NCBI GenBank assembly: GCA_945877805.1
Contig: CAMCSM010000022.1
Span: forward strand, 1 to 33,765
Length of the DNA stretch: 33,765 nt
Direction: 5' to 3'
Source: Methylacidiphilum caldifontis
Lineage (GTDB): Bacteria > Verrucomicrobiota > Verrucomicrobiia > Methylacidiphilales > CAMAQI01
In this document: piece by piece, positions 22,657 through 31,205 of the stretch
Numbering within the stretch: the stretch's first letter is position 1
How the letters are laid out: every line of letters starts with the position of its first letter
Made by a program: the position numbers and the translations under genes
The notes under the pieces: model-generated
What the model saw: the letters and a program-made list of their open reading frames with translations, nothing else
Databases searched by the model: none
What the model was told of the DNA's origin: nothing

Positions 22657-22965
22657 ATGGCTGCTAATAAAATTCGTATTCGTTTAAAATCGTATGATTA
22701 CAGACTTCTTGACCGCGCAGCGGTTGAGATCGCTGAAACTGCGACACGCACCGGTTCTACGGTCGCTGGCCCTATCCCGCTCCCTGTAAAGATCGAGCGC
22801 TATACCGTGAATCGCTCTCCTCACGTTGATAAGAAGAGCATGGATCAATTTGAACTCCGAACCCACAAGCGCATGATCGATATCATGCAGCCGACTGCAA
22901 AAACAGTGGATGAGTTAAAGAAACTCAATCTCCCTGCGGGTGTGGATATCACGATTAAAATCTGA
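22657..22965 (+). CDS. rpsJ: 30S ribosomal protein S10
   Basis: S10 is a 30S head protein and, as NusE, a transcription antitermination partner of NusB. It is 102 residues, the normal length. It shows [20 protein letters not shown] at the start, then [20 protein letters not shown], the long loop that enters the ribosome, and [26 protein letters not shown], which overlaps the end of fusA, is the ribosome binding site. Confidence 0.97.
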   Translation: MAANKIRIRLKSYDYRLLDRAAVEIAETATRTGSTVAGPIPLPVKIERYTVNRSPHVDKKSMDQFELRTHKRMIDIMQPTAKTVDELKKLNLPAGVDITIKI

Positions 22966-22973
22966 GGTAATGT

Positions 22974-23672
22974 ATGAAATCAGGAGTGATTGGAATTAAA
23001 GCTGGAATGACCCGCATCTATGATGATGCTGGAATCATTCGCCCAGCAACGGTGGTAACGGTTGAGCCCAACGTGGTGGTTCAAGTAAAGTCGAAAATCA
23101 AAGAGGGTTACGATTCAATTCAAGTCGGATTGATCGACCAAAAGGAATCCCGCTTGACGAAGCCTGTCATTGGACACTTCAAGAAAGCAGGGGTCACGAC
23201 AAAACGTTATGTGCGCGAGTTTCGTACTAAAGATGAAGAATTTGAAGTAGGCGATACGCTCACCGTCGAGCGTTTCACCAAGGGAATGTTGGTTGATGTG
23301 ATTGGAACCTCGAAGGGACACGGTTTCTCCGGTACAATCAAACGCCATAATTTCCACGGACAACCTGCGGCTCACGGTTCTAAGATGCATCGACGTAACG
23401 GATCGATCGGAACTCGTTCGACCCCCGGTTTAGTTTTTAGAAACAAGAAAATGCCCGGTCATTTTGGAGATGTTCGCACCACGATGCAAAATCTCGAAGT
23501 GATCCAGATTCGTCCAGAAGATAACACGATTGTCATCGCTGGAGCAGTCCCTGGTGGTAACGGAACTCTCGTGATCGTTCGACCTGCAATTAAAGGTCAA
23601 CCGAAGCCGAAAGCCGTTGTTGCAAGTGGCAAGCCTAAGAATCCGATGAAGGAATCCAAAGGAAAGAAATAA
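22974..23672 (+). CDS. rplC: 50S ribosomal protein L3
   Basis: L3 is an early-assembly 23S rRNA-binding protein near the peptidyl transferase centre. It is 232 residues with [17 protein letters not shown] at the start and the loop [20 protein letters not shown] followed by [13 protein letters not shown] and [19 protein letters not shown]. The Gln methylated by PrmB in E. coli (GSIGQ) is Thr here, so that modification is not possible. The C-terminal end has a Lys/Pro tail beyond the E. coli length. The ATG follows a GAGGTAATGT site. Confidence 0.97.
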   Translation: MKSGVIGIKAGMTRIYDDAGIIRPATVVTVEPNVVVQVKSKIKEGYDSIQVGLIDQKESRLTKPVIGHFKKAGVTTKRYVREFRTKDEEFEVGDTLTVERFTKGMLVDVIGTSKGHGFSGTIKRHNFHGQPAAHGSKMHRRNGSIGTRSTPGLVFRNKKMPGHFGDVRTTMQNLEVIQIRPEDNTIVIAGAVPGGNGTLVIVRPAIKGQPKPKAVVASGKPKNPMKESKGKK

Positions 23673-23675
23673 CGT

Positions 23676-24290
23676 ATGAAAGCTACTGCTTTATCGTTTG
23701 AAGTTGCTAGTGAAAAACTAGGCGTCGAACTTATCAAAAATGGCCGTGGGACACAAGCCCTTCACGAGACTGTTGTCGGTTACCAAGCCGCTCGTCGTGC
23801 CGGTACTCACTGTGTGAAGACCAAAGGAACGGTTAAGAAAACCGGTAAAAAACCTTGGCGCCAAAAAGGAACTGGACGTGCTCGTGCCGGTTACTTTGCT
23901 TCTCCTATCTGGCGTGGAGGTGGTGTGGTTTTCGGACCCCATCCTCGTGATTACACAAAGAACATTCCTAAACGGGTCAAACGACTTGCTTTGAATAAAG
24001 CAATCAGTGAGCGCGTTAAAAAAGGAGAAGTTCTTTTTATCGCCGATTTCAAAATTTCAAAACCAAACACCAAAGAGCTCTTGGGGCAAATTCAATCCGT
24101 TAAGGGTGAAGGTTCCATTCTTTTGGTACTTGGTGAGCTAAATAACAATATTTATCTCGCTTCCCGTAACCATCCAGAAGTGGCTACGACAACGGCGGAT
24201 CTCGTCAATGCAGAAGACATTCTTCTCTATGACAAAATCGTCATCACCGAAGTTGCTTTCGAGAAACTCTCTAACCGATTGAAGGGATAA
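23676..24290 (+). CDS. rplD: 50S ribosomal protein L4
   Basis: L4 lines the exit tunnel constriction and in E. coli also represses the S10 operon. It is 204 residues. The tunnel loop KKPWRQKGTGRARAG is intact with its basic and aromatic residues, followed by SPIWRGGGVVFGPHPRDY, the strongest L4 marker. It starts 3 bp after rplC. No E. coli-like S10 leader exists here because rpsJ is internal to the operon, so L4 autoregulation through that site is unlikely. Confidence 0.97.
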   Translation: MKATALSFEVASEKLGVELIKNGRGTQALHETVVGYQAARRAGTHCVKTKGTVKKTGKKPWRQKGTGRARAGYFASPIWRGGGVVFGPHPRDYTKNIPKRVKRLALNKAISERVKKGEVLFIADFKISKPNTKELLGQIQSVKGEGSILLVLGELNNNIYLASRNHPEVATTTADLVNAEDILLYDKIVITEVAFEKLSNRLKG

Positions 24291-24295
24291 GCACT

Positions 24296-24586
24296 ATGCG
24301 CGATCCATTTGACATCATTAAAAATACACGTGTAACCGAAAAAGGTTCTGCTCTCAATGAAAAGGGGCAGTACGTTTTCGAGGTGGCTCTCTCTGCGACC
24401 AAGCAAGAGATCAAGCATGCTGTAAAAAGAATTTATAACAAAAACGTGGTCAGCGTTAATACTATGCGCGTCAAACCCAAAATCAAGCGTGGTCACTTGG
24501 GTGGATTTGGTCGTACAGGTATGTCTTCCGCAATGAAAAAAGCGGTTGTTACGTTGAAAACCGGTGAGAAAATCGAACTGATCTAA
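24296..24586 (+). CDS. rplW: 50S ribosomal protein L23
   Basis: L23 is located at the tunnel exit, where it docks trigger factor and SRP. It is 96 residues: [60 protein letters not shown] and a C-terminal [16 protein letters not shown]. The Glu of VTEKG is the usual trigger factor contact region, in family terms. AAGGGATAAGCACT precedes the ATG. It ends 4 bp before rplB. Confidence 0.96.
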   Translation: MRDPFDIIKNTRVTEKGSALNEKGQYVFEVALSATKQEIKHAVKRIYNKNVVSVNTMRVKPKIKRGHLGGFGRTGMSSAMKKAVVTLKTGEKIELI

Positions 24587-24590
24587 AGTT

Positions 24591-25433
24591 ATGGGACTCA
24601 AAACATTTCGCCCCTTGACTCCATCATTACGCTTTACAGCGCTTTCTGACTTTTCAGAAATCACTAAAGGCAAACCTGAGTGGAGCTTAACAGAACCCAA
24701 AAAGAGATCCGGAGGCCGCAACGCCCACGGACGCTGTACCTCACGTCACATTGGTGGCGGGCATAAGCAACGATATCGTTTCATTGATTTCAAACGAAAC
24801 AAAACCGGCATGAAAGCCGTTGTTGAATCCATTGAATATGATCCAAATCGTACCGCTCACATTGCTCTCCTTAAGTACGAAGATAACGAAAAACGTTATA
24901 TTATCGCACCGATGGGATTGAAGGTCGGAACAACACTTCAAAGTGGACCGGATGCAGAGCCGATTGTCGGAAATGCCCTCCCTTTGAATAAGATTCCTCT
25001 GGGTGTTCAAATTCACAACATCGAACTCACTTCTGGTCGCGGAGCGCAAATCGTTCGCTCGGCTGGTTCTGCTGCCATTTTGATGTCGGTCGATGCTGAA
25101 TACGCACAGATTCGCTTGCCCTCGGGTGAGATTCGCAGAGTTCATGCTTTGTGTCTCGCAACGATCGGACAAGTCGGAAATCTCGATCACGAAAATATTT
25201 CACTTGGAAAAGCGGGCCGTAAACGTTGGCTTGGTGTCCGTCCCACAGTACGTGGTATGGCCATGAATCCAGTCGATCACCCCAATGGTGGTGGTGAAGG
25301 TAAGTCAAAAGGTGGTGGCGGACGCCAACATCTCGTCTCTCCTTGGGGACAATTGGCTAAGGGCCTAAAGACCCGTAAAAAACAAAAGCCATCGGATCGC
25401 TTCATTGTTGAGCGCCGAAAGAAAAAGAAATAA
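24591..25433 (+). CDS. rplB: 50S ribosomal protein L2
   Basis: L2 is a subunit-interface protein needed for peptidyl transferase activity. It is 280 residues: [45 protein letters not shown], and [20 protein letters not shown]. The key His in PVDHP (E. coli H229) is present, while the second His of the canonical HPHGGG is Asn here. The tail is Lys-rich (ERRKKKK). Spacing to its neighbours is 4 and 6 bp. Confidence 0.97.
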   Translation: MGLKTFRPLTPSLRFTALSDFSEITKGKPEWSLTEPKKRSGGRNAHGRCTSRHIGGGHKQRYRFIDFKRNKTGMKAVVESIEYDPNRTAHIALLKYEDNEKRYIIAPMGLKVGTTLQSGPDAEPIVGNALPLNKIPLGVQIHNIELTSGRGAQIVRSAGSAAILMSVDAEYAQIRLPSGEIRRVHALCLATIGQVGNLDHENISLGKAGRKRWLGVRPTVRGMAMNPVDHPNGGGEGKSKGGGGRQHLVSPWGQLAKGLKTRKKQKPSDRFIVERRKKKK

Positions 25434-25439
25434 AGTTTT

Positions 25440-25718
25440 ATGGGACGTAGCTTAAAAAAAGGACCGTTTGTTGATGGCCATCTCTTGGCTAAAATCGACA
25501 AGATGAACTCAGCCATTGCAAAGAAACCGATCAAAACTTGGTCGCGCCGTTCTTTAGTGACACCAGACTTCGTGGGACACACGTTTATGGTTCATAATGG
25601 AAAAATTTTTAACTCAGTATACGTGACGGAAAACATGGTCGGTCATCGTCTCGGAGAATTCTCTCCGACTCGTACCTTCAAGCGTCACGGTAGTCACACA
25701 GAAAAAGTAGCGAAGTAA
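25440..25718 (+). CDS. rpsS: 30S ribosomal protein S19
   Basis: S19 is a 30S head protein contacting the A-site finger. It is 92 residues, normal length: [20 protein letters not shown] at the start, [20 protein letters not shown] in the centre and [20 protein letters not shown] near the end. Normally rplV follows directly; here an exported coiled-coil protein gene starts 5 bp after the stop. Confidence 0.97.
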   Translation: MGRSLKKGPFVDGHLLAKIDKMNSAIAKKPIKTWSRRSLVTPDFVGHTFMVHNGKIFNSVYVTENMVGHRLGEFSPTRTFKRHGSHTEKVAK

Positions 25719-25723
25719 TCGCT

Positions 25724-26470
25724 ATGATTTTCTCAATCCACTGGTGGCAGGGATTGTTAAAGGTCATATTAATCGGTGTAGCTCTTGGAGTTACCCCAGT
25801 TGAGGCAGAGTCTTCAGCTGAACGTTCTTTGAAACAGGAGAGTGAAACAGATCGCATCGAGCGGCTGGAAAAACGTCTCAAGGCAACTCAGGAGAGCCTC
25901 ATGCTCTCCAACTCAGAAGCCCAGATGTGGCGCCAGGCGTACGAAGAGCTTCGTCTCAAAAACGAAGCATTGGGAGTAGATGCCCTCACCGCAGACGAAA
26001 AACGGCTTCAAAACCGGGTCGTCCAAGCAGTGAAAGAGGTTTATCAAGCAGAAAAAGCACGCCGCGCTGGAGCGGAACTTTTAGAAAAATGGGTTTATAC
26101 AACTCAAAGCTTGCTCAAAACCGCACAAGGGCTAGACCCTCAGAAGCGATCTGAATACGAAGCAGTTCATCGATCAACAAGAGAGTATCTTGAAGGAAGA
26201 GGAGCTGCACGGTTTACAATAGGGCGTGACCTGAAAGAAGGTCAAATTCTTGATGTGAATAAAGAGCTTGGTTCAGTCATTATGAATCTCGGTCAAACAC
26301 AAGAAGTCAAAATTGGAATGCCATTTCGAGTCTTTCGAGACAATCTCCTGATTGGTAAGTTAAAAGTTTTACAAGTGCGAGAGCACGTGAGCGTGGCTCT
26401 GATAGAGCGCGTAGAAAAAGGAAATGAACTGAAAATAGGCGACCGGATCTCGGTCGCAGCGGACAAATGA
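25724..26470 (+). CDS. Exported coiled-coil protein inside the S10 operon
   Basis: This 248-residue protein is not a ribosomal protein. It starts with a signal peptide (KVILIGVALGVTPVEAESS, cleavage at about residue 28). A charged heptad-like coiled coil follows (about 40-80, IERLEKRLKATQESLMLSNS), then further helix (RLQNRVVQAVKEVYQAEKAR). The C-terminal part (about 165-246) is beta-rich: GQILDVNKELGSVIMNLGQT, VKIGMPFRVFRDNLLIGKLK, then NELKIGDRISV. That V-N/V-I-N-L-G/I-G-M/I-G-D series resembles the small barrel of FlgT-like envelope proteins. Its stop overlaps the rplV start as ATGA. The role is unknown; periplasmic location is inferred. Confidence 0.85.
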   Translation: MIFSIHWWQGLLKVILIGVALGVTPVEAESSAERSLKQESETDRIERLEKRLKATQESLMLSNSEAQMWRQAYEELRLKNEALGVDALTADEKRLQNRVVQAVKEVYQAEKARRAGAELLEKWVYTTQSLLKTAQGLDPQKRSEYEAVHRSTREYLEGRGAARFTIGRDLKEGQILDVNKELGSVIMNLGQTQEVKIGMPFRVFRDNLLIGKLKVLQVREHVSVALIERVEKGNELKIGDRISVAADK

Positions 26471-26829
26471 CTATGGAAGTAAAGTCTATCACAAAGTTTG
26501 CGCGTATCTCGGCCTTTAAGGCCAGAGAAGTAACGCGGGAAATCCAAGGGCTCCCCATCGGGATCGCTTTGGATACACTACAATTTTCGCCGAAAAAGGC
26601 GGCTCGTCTCGTGCGCAAAACGCTCGTGAGTGCGATCGCCAATGCGGAGAACAATCACGGTCTACGTGCGAACAGTCTCAAAATTAAAGAGGCAGTTATC
26701 GGCGAAGGACCAACGATGAAACGTTTTCGACCCAAGGCTCGGGGTTCGGCCGGTTCGATTCGTAAGCGCACTAGCCATATTAAGATTATTTTGCAGGACC
26801 AAGCCCCTGCCGAAGATAAAGCGGAGTAA
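26467..26829 (+). CDS. rplV: 50S ribosomal protein L22
   Basis: L22 lines the exit tunnel opposite L4. It is 120 residues: ITKFARISAFKAREVTREIQ at the start, TLQFSPKKAARLVRKTLVSA, then FRPKARGSAGSIRKRTSHIK, whose hairpin tip reaches the tunnel constriction. The ATG at 26467 overlaps the stop of the exported protein gene; a second ATG two codons on (26473) is equally plausible and gives MEVKSITK. The C-terminal tail (QAPAEDKAE) is acidic. Confidence 0.96.
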   Translation: MTMEVKSITKFARISAFKAREVTREIQGLPIGIALDTLQFSPKKAARLVRKTLVSAIANAENNHGLRANSLKIKEAVIGEGPTMKRFRPKARGSAGSIRKRTSHIKIILQDQAPAEDKAE

Positions 26830-26834
26830 GCGTC

Positions 26835-27485
26835 ATGGGACAAAAAGTAAATCCTATTGTATTTCGTGTTGGTATTAATCGCGCCTGGCGCTCGATTTGG
26901 TACGCAAGCAAAAAAGACTATTCGACCTTCGTGGTTGAAGATTTTAAAATTCGTCAATTCATCAAGAAGAAGCTTGAGAGTGCGGCGGTTTCAAAGGTCG
27001 TTATTGAGCGTGCTGGAAATCGCGTCCGTGTCAATATTCATACCGCTCGCCCTGGTGTCGTCATCGGCCGTAAGGCTTCTGAACTCGATAAGTTGAAAGA
27101 AGAGATCCGTAATGTCATTAAGACAGATCGTGATATTTTGATCGACGTTAAAGAGATCAAAAATCATGAGACCGATGCTCAGCTGGTCGCAGAAAATATT
27201 GCACTTCAAATTGAACGACGTATTTCCTATCGCCGCGCAATGAAAAAGTCGATGCAACTTGCAATGGACATGGGTGCCGAAGGGATCCGTATCCGCGCTG
27301 CAGGTCGTCTGAATGGAGCCGAAATCGCACGTGTCGAACGTATGATGGAAGGCCGAGTCCCACTCCATACTCTCCGAGCAAATATCGATTACGGCTTTGC
27401 CGAAGCGATGACGATTGCCGGAAAAATTGGTGTAAAAGTTTGGGTTTGCCGCAAACCCGAGGCCGCTGTGGAGGCGGTCTCCTAA
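26835..27485 (+). CDS. rpsC: 30S ribosomal protein S3
   Basis: S3 forms part of the mRNA entry channel and helicase. It is 216 residues: MGQKVNPIVFRVGINRAWRS at the start, a KH domain (VRVNIHTARPGVVIGRKASE), then AQLVAENIALQIERRISYRR and AEGIRIRAAGRLNGAEIARV. The KH loop reads G-R-K-A rather than the usual GxxG (GRKG). GGAG precedes the ATG. Confidence 0.97.
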   Translation: MGQKVNPIVFRVGINRAWRSIWYASKKDYSTFVVEDFKIRQFIKKKLESAAVSKVVIERAGNRVRVNIHTARPGVVIGRKASELDKLKEEIRNVIKTDRDILIDVKEIKNHETDAQLVAENIALQIERRISYRRAMKKSMQLAMDMGAEGIRIRAAGRLNGAEIARVERMMEGRVPLHTLRANIDYGFAEAMTIAGKIGVKVWVCRKPEAAVEAVS

Positions 27486-27500
27486 TCACAGAGGTTGGCT

Positions 27501-27923
27501 ATGGCACTAATTCCGAGTCGTGTAAAATATCGTAAAATGCAACGGGGGAGCCGTAAAGGGTTCGCCACTCGCAATAACAAAATTGATTTTGGTTCTTTCG
27601 CTCTCCAAACATTGGATCGCGGATGGATTCCAAATACCCAAATCGAAGCCGCTCGTGTTGCGATCAATCGTAATATGAAGCGTAAAGGAAAGCTCTGGAT
27701 CCGAGTGTTCCCTGATAAATCGATCACAAAACGTCCTCCTGAAACCCGAATGGGTAAAGGAAAAGGAAACCCTGAAATCTGGGTAGCCGTTGTGAAGCCT
27801 GGGAATATCTTGTTTGAATTGGATGGACTTCCCGAGTCAACTGCTCGTGAATCCTGCCGTCTCGCTGCTGCAAAGCTCTCCGTGAAGACCCGGTTCATCG
27901 CACTCCAAGGGAGACTTCAATAA
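27501..27923 (+). CDS. rplP: 50S ribosomal protein L16
   Basis: L16 helps place tRNAs in the A and P sites. It is 140 residues from the ATG at 27501 (a TTG two codons upstream is in the AGAGGTTGG ribosome binding region). It shows [40 protein letters not shown] and [20 protein letters not shown]. The next gene, rpmC, starts one base after the stop. Confidence 0.96.
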   Translation: MALIPSRVKYRKMQRGSRKGFATRNNKIDFGSFALQTLDRGWIPNTQIEAARVAINRNMKRKGKLWIRVFPDKSITKRPPETRMGKGKGNPEIWVAVVKPGNILFELDGLPESTARESCRLAAAKLSVKTRFIALQGRLQ

Positions 27924-27924
27924 C

Positions 27925-28131
27925 ATGAAAATCGCAGAAATTTCAAATTTAACCGATGTCGAGCTTGCCGCAAAGCGTCAAGAATCACGACAAGAACTTT
28001 TTAATCTCCGTCAACAAAAAGTGACTTCTCAATTGGAGAAGCCTTCGCGTATCAAAGACTTGAGAAAAACAGTGGCACGGATTGAAACGATCCTCTCCGC
28101 TCGTAAAAATAAGGCAGCAAAATCTGCCTAA
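27925..28131 (+). CDS. rpmC: 50S ribosomal protein L29
   Basis: L29 is a two-helix protein at the tunnel exit next to L23. It is 68 residues: ISNLTDVELAAKRQESRQEL, FNLRQQKVTSQLEKPSRIKD, then LRKTVARIETILSARKNK, all typical. GGGAG at the end of rplP serves as ribosome binding site. Confidence 0.95.
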   Translation: MKIAEISNLTDVELAAKRQESRQELFNLRQQKVTSQLEKPSRIKDLRKTVARIETILSARKNKAAKSA

Positions 28132-28146
28132 AGAGAAGGTAATCGT

Positions 28147-28425
28147 ATGAGTGAAACTGTTCAAGTAGAGAAGCCCGTTGCCGTTAAGCACCGTAAGGAA
28201 CGTACCGGAATCGTTGTGTCAGATAAAATGACCAAAACGATTGTCGTCGAAGTCACCCGACGCGTTCCGCATCCTCGCTACAAAAAGATTATTAAACGTT
28301 CCAGTCGTTTTTATGCTCATGATGAGCAAGGCCAAGCCAAAGAAGGAAATACGGTTCTCATTCGTGAGACTCGCCCTTTAAGCCGCCTCAAACGTTGGGA
28401 ACTCGTGGAAATCGTCAAAAAATAA
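28147..28425 (+). CDS. rpsQ: 30S ribosomal protein S17
   Basis: S17 is an early 16S rRNA binder at the base of the body. It is 92 residues: [40 protein letters not shown] and [20 protein letters not shown]. The N-terminus has a short extra segment ([14 protein letters not shown]). An AAGGT site precedes the ATG. Confidence 0.96.
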   Translation: MSETVQVEKPVAVKHRKERTGIVVSDKMTKTIVVEVTRRVPHPRYKKIIKRSSRFYAHDEQGQAKEGNTVLIRETRPLSRLKRWELVEIVKK

Positions 28426-28434
28426 GGTGACGTT

Positions 28435-28803
28435 ATGGTACAAATTCGTTCATGGCTCGATGTAGCCGATAATTCAGGTGCGCGACGCGCGACGATGATT
28501 GGTGTGATTGGGAAAGGAAAATCCCTTCATGCAGGTATTGGTGATGTGATCACCGCCACAATCAAAGAAGCAGCGCATGATGGTACGGTTAAAAAAAGTG
28601 AAGTGGTTCGTGCGGTGATCGTTCGAACACGCAATCAAATTAAGCGTAACGACGGTTCTTGCGTTCGTTTTGATAGCAACGCGATTGTCATTATCGACAA
28701 AGATAATAACCCTCGTGGTACTCGTATTTTTGGGCCTGTCGCACGTGAATTGCGCGATAAAAATTTCATGAAAATTGTTTCATTGGCACCGGAGGTCATC
28801 TAA
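28435..28803 (+). CDS. rplN: 50S ribosomal protein L14
   Basis: L14 lies at the subunit interface with L19 and binds initiation and silencing factors such as RsfS. It is 122 residues, the universal length: [60 protein letters not shown] and [23 protein letters not shown] is upstream of the ATG. Confidence 0.97.
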   Translation: MVQIRSWLDVADNSGARRATMIGVIGKGKSLHAGIGDVITATIKEAAHDGTVKKSEVVRAVIVRTRNQIKRNDGSCVRFDSNAIVIIDKDNNPRGTRIFGPVARELRDKNFMKIVSLAPEVI

Positions 28804-28805
28804 TT

Positions 28806-29108
28806 ATGGCTAAACGTAAAGCTAAAATTGCACCTGGTGCAGTTCATGTCAAAGCCGGCGAAGAAGTGGTCGTACTCTCGGGTACTTACCGCGGTCGCCG
28901 TGGAAAAGTTCTTCAAGTGATCCGTAATAAAAATCGCGTGATCGTCGAGGGGATCAACCTCGTGAAGAAATCGGTTCGTAAAAGTCAACAAACGCCTGAA
29001 GGTGGTTTTCAAGAAAAGGAAGGCGCACTTCCCTCTTGTAAAGTCATGCTTGCCTCCCGATTTGATGCAAGTAAACGCCGCACTGTAGCGGTCGAGAAGA
29101 AGGCCTAA
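28806..29108 (+). CDS. rplX: 50S ribosomal protein L24
   Basis: L24 is one of the initiators of 50S assembly. It is 100 residues: VKAGEEVVVLSGTYRGRRGK is the KOW motif, then VIVEGINLVKKSVRKSQQTP and FQEKEGALPSCKVML. It starts 2 bp after rplN, with GGAGGT at the end of that gene as ribosome binding site. Confidence 0.95.
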   Translation: MAKRKAKIAPGAVHVKAGEEVVVLSGTYRGRRGKVLQVIRNKNRVIVEGINLVKKSVRKSQQTPEGGFQEKEGALPSCKVMLASRFDASKRRTVAVEKKA

Positions 29109-29116
29109 GGAATTAT

Positions 29117-29680
29117 ATGGCGACTCAATCTTTTATGCTTAAGCACTACCGGGAAAAAGTAGTTCCATCGATGATGGAATCCCGGAAGTACACGAATCCT
29201 CATCAAATGCCGAAGATCACGAAAGTGGTTCTGAATACTTGCGTTGGCTCTAGCCAAGATATTAAAGCGGCCCTTGAAGACGCGGTCCGTGATATCACTT
29301 TAATTACTGGTCAAAAACCGGTGAAGACTCTCACCAAGAAAGCGATTTCTAATTTCAAAACTCGTCAAAACCAAGAAATTGGATGCCGGGTGACGCTTCG
29401 CGGCCAAATGATGTATGACTTCCTTGGACGTCTGATCAATATGGCGCTTCCTCGTATTCGTGATTTCCGTGGAACTTCTCCTCGTGCCTTTGACGGCCGT
29501 GGAAATTACACGCTCGGAGTCAAGGATCACACGATTTTTCCGGAAATTGAACTTGATAAAGTTAAACGTAACCTCGGTATGGACGTGACGATTGTCACGA
29601 CAGCCCCTACGAATGCGGAAGCCAAAGAGCTTTTGAGTCTCATGGGCGTTCCGTTCTCGGATCAGAAAAAAGGACAATAA
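29117..29680 (+). CDS. rplE: 50S ribosomal protein L5
   Basis: L5 binds 5S rRNA in the central protuberance and touches P-site tRNA. It is 187 residues: [60 protein letters not shown], and [20 protein letters not shown]. The final segment [20 protein letters not shown] is standard. CTAAGGAAT precedes the ATG. Confidence 0.97.
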   Translation: MATQSFMLKHYREKVVPSMMESRKYTNPHQMPKITKVVLNTCVGSSQDIKAALEDAVRDITLITGQKPVKTLTKKAISNFKTRQNQEIGCRVTLRGQMMYDFLGRLINMALPRIRDFRGTSPRAFDGRGNYTLGVKDHTIFPEIELDKVKRNLGMDVTIVTTAPTNAEAKELLSLMGVPFSDQKKGQ

Positions 29681-29684
29681 GCGT

Positions 29685-29870
29685 ATGGCTACGAAAGCAT
29701 GGATCGCAAAACAAAAGCGTAAACCGAAATTCTCAGTTCGCGCTTATAACCGATGCAAAATCAGCGGACGTAAACGTTCTTATATCCGTAAATTCGGCGT
29801 GAGCCGTATGCAATTCAGAGAGCTCGCCTCCCGTGGTGAACTTCCTGGTGTCACCAAAGCAAGCTGGTAA
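29685..29870 (+). CDS. rpsN: 30S ribosomal protein S14, short type with degenerate zinc site
   Basis: This 61-residue protein has the length and ending of short (type Z) S14: [40 protein letters not shown], then [10 protein letters not shown]. Zinc-binding S14 of this class has CxxC-x12-CxxC. Here only the first Cys remains (NRCKISG); the other three are replaced (S, S and Q at the CxxC positions), so no zinc can be held. It is therefore a zinc-free short S14. The gene is in frame and intact, in the usual place between rplE and rpsH. Confidence 0.93.
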   Translation: MATKAWIAKQKRKPKFSVRAYNRCKISGRKRSYIRKFGVSRMQFRELASRGELPGVTKASW

Positions 29871-29876
29871 AAAAGT

Positions 29877-30272
29877 ATGCAAACAGACCCTCTTAGTGAT
29901 TTTTTAACGACGCTCCGTAATGCGTCTCGCAGTTCTAAAAAAGAATGTGTGATCCCTTATTCACGTCTCAAAAGCGATGTCGCCCATGTCTTGAAAAAAG
30001 AAGGCTATATCCTTGAGGTTGAAACGATTAAAACCGTGAAGGCCAAACCTTCTCTTAAGGTCACTCTCCGTTTTACAGGAAAAGCGCCCGCTTTTGCTGA
30101 CTTAAAACGAATCAGCAAACCTGGACTTCGTCGCTACGTCGACGTTGATTCCATCCCCCGAGTTCTCGGTGGAATGGGTGTTGCGATTCTTTCGACCCCG
30201 AAAGGTGTTCTTTCTGGTCACGAAGCGAAAAAGCAAAACGTAGGGGGCGAACTCCTACTTACCGTGTACTAA
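29877..30272 (+). CDS. rpsH: 30S ribosomal protein S8
   Basis: S8 binds the central domain of 16S rRNA and in E. coli represses the spc operon. It is 131 residues: DPLSDFLTTLRNASRSSKKE, SRLKSDVAHVLKKEGYILEV, RISKPGLRRYVDVDSIPRVL and GVAILSTPKGVLSGHEAKKQ; the last two are the rRNA-binding C-terminal domain. No ribosome binding site is clear upstream, suggesting coupling to rpsN, 6 bp away. Confidence 0.96.
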   Translation: MQTDPLSDFLTTLRNASRSSKKECVIPYSRLKSDVAHVLKKEGYILEVETIKTVKAKPSLKVTLRFTGKAPAFADLKRISKPGLRRYVDVDSIPRVLGGMGVAILSTPKGVLSGHEAKKQNVGGELLLTVY

Positions 30273-30276
30273 ACAT

Positions 30277-30819
30277 ATGTCGAGAATTGGAAATAAACTC
30301 ATTTCAGTACCTGATAAGGTAAAAGTAAACATCAATGGCTCTACTGTTGTTGTCGAAGGACCTAAAGGGAAATTACAGCATGTGATGCCTTCAGCGATTG
30401 CGGCCTCTTTTGAAAATAAGACCGTCATTGTGAAGAACATCGGAACCGAGCGTACCGATAAAGCGTTGCACGGTTTAACCCGTAGTCTCATCAATAATAT
30501 GGTGGAAGGGGTTAATGCCGGCTTCACAAAAAAACTTGAGATTCATGGCGTCGGTTTTAAATCGAACGTTCAAGGAAAGATCTTGAATCTTTCTCTCGGA
30601 AAATCTCACCCCATCAATTACGAGATTCCTGAGGGAATCAAAGTAACGGTGACCGACAACACGCAAATCGCGGTTGAAGGAATCGATAAACAACTCGTCG
30701 GAGCTGTTGCTGCCGATATTCGTCGCTACTATCCTCCTGAGCCTTATAAAGGTAAAGGGGTTCGCTATAGTGGAGAGCAAATCCGCCGTAAGGCCGGTAA
30801 GACCGCTCAAAGTAAGTAA
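30277..30819 (+). CDS. rplF: 50S ribosomal protein L6
   Basis: L6 lies at the factor-binding site near the sarcin-ricin loop. It is 180 residues in two similar domains: MSRIGNKLISVPDKVKVNIN, VVEGPKGKLQHVMP, LINNMVEGVNAGFTKKLEIH and the C-terminal PEPYKGKGVRYSGEQIRRKA. It starts 4 bp after rpsH. Confidence 0.97.
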   Translation: MSRIGNKLISVPDKVKVNINGSTVVVEGPKGKLQHVMPSAIAASFENKTVIVKNIGTERTDKALHGLTRSLINNMVEGVNAGFTKKLEIHGVGFKSNVQGKILNLSLGKSHPINYEIPEGIKVTVTDNTQIAVEGIDKQLVGAVAADIRRYYPPEPYKGKGVRYSGEQIRRKAGKTAQSK

Positions 30820-30834
30820 TAGAGGACTATCAAT

Positions 30835-31197
30835 ATGTCAAAAATGAATGGTAAGCAAAAGCGCCAGCGGTTGCATGTTCGTCTCCGCAGCAAGGTCTCG
30901 GGGTCAACGGTGCGTCCTCGCCTCAGCGTCAATTTCACTGGTCAGCATATCTACGCCCAAATCATCAATGATGAAGTGGGAAAAACTCTCGTGAGTGTCT
31001 GTAGTACTGAAAAAACGCTCAAATCGAGCAATATCCGCCCGAATATCACTGGGGCAGAGAAAATTGGTAAGCTCATCGCAGAGCGAGCCAAAGCCAAGAA
31101 AATCGAATCCGTCGTGTTTGATCGCGGTGGTTTCCGCTACCATGGCAAAGTAAAAGCCTTGGCGGATGCTGCACGTTCCGGTGGAATTAACTTTTAA
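30835..31197 (+). CDS. rplR: 50S ribosomal protein L18
   Basis: L18 carries 5S rRNA into the central protuberance with L5. It is 120 residues: [60 protein letters not shown] and [26 protein letters not shown] site precedes the ATG. Confidence 0.97.
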   Translation: MSKMNGKQKRQRLHVRLRSKVSGSTVRPRLSVNFTGQHIYAQIINDEVGKTLVSVCSTEKTLKSSNIRPNITGAEKIGKLIAERAKAKKIESVVFDRGGFRYHGKVKALADAARSGGINF

Positions 31198-31205
31198 GAA
31201 AACCT

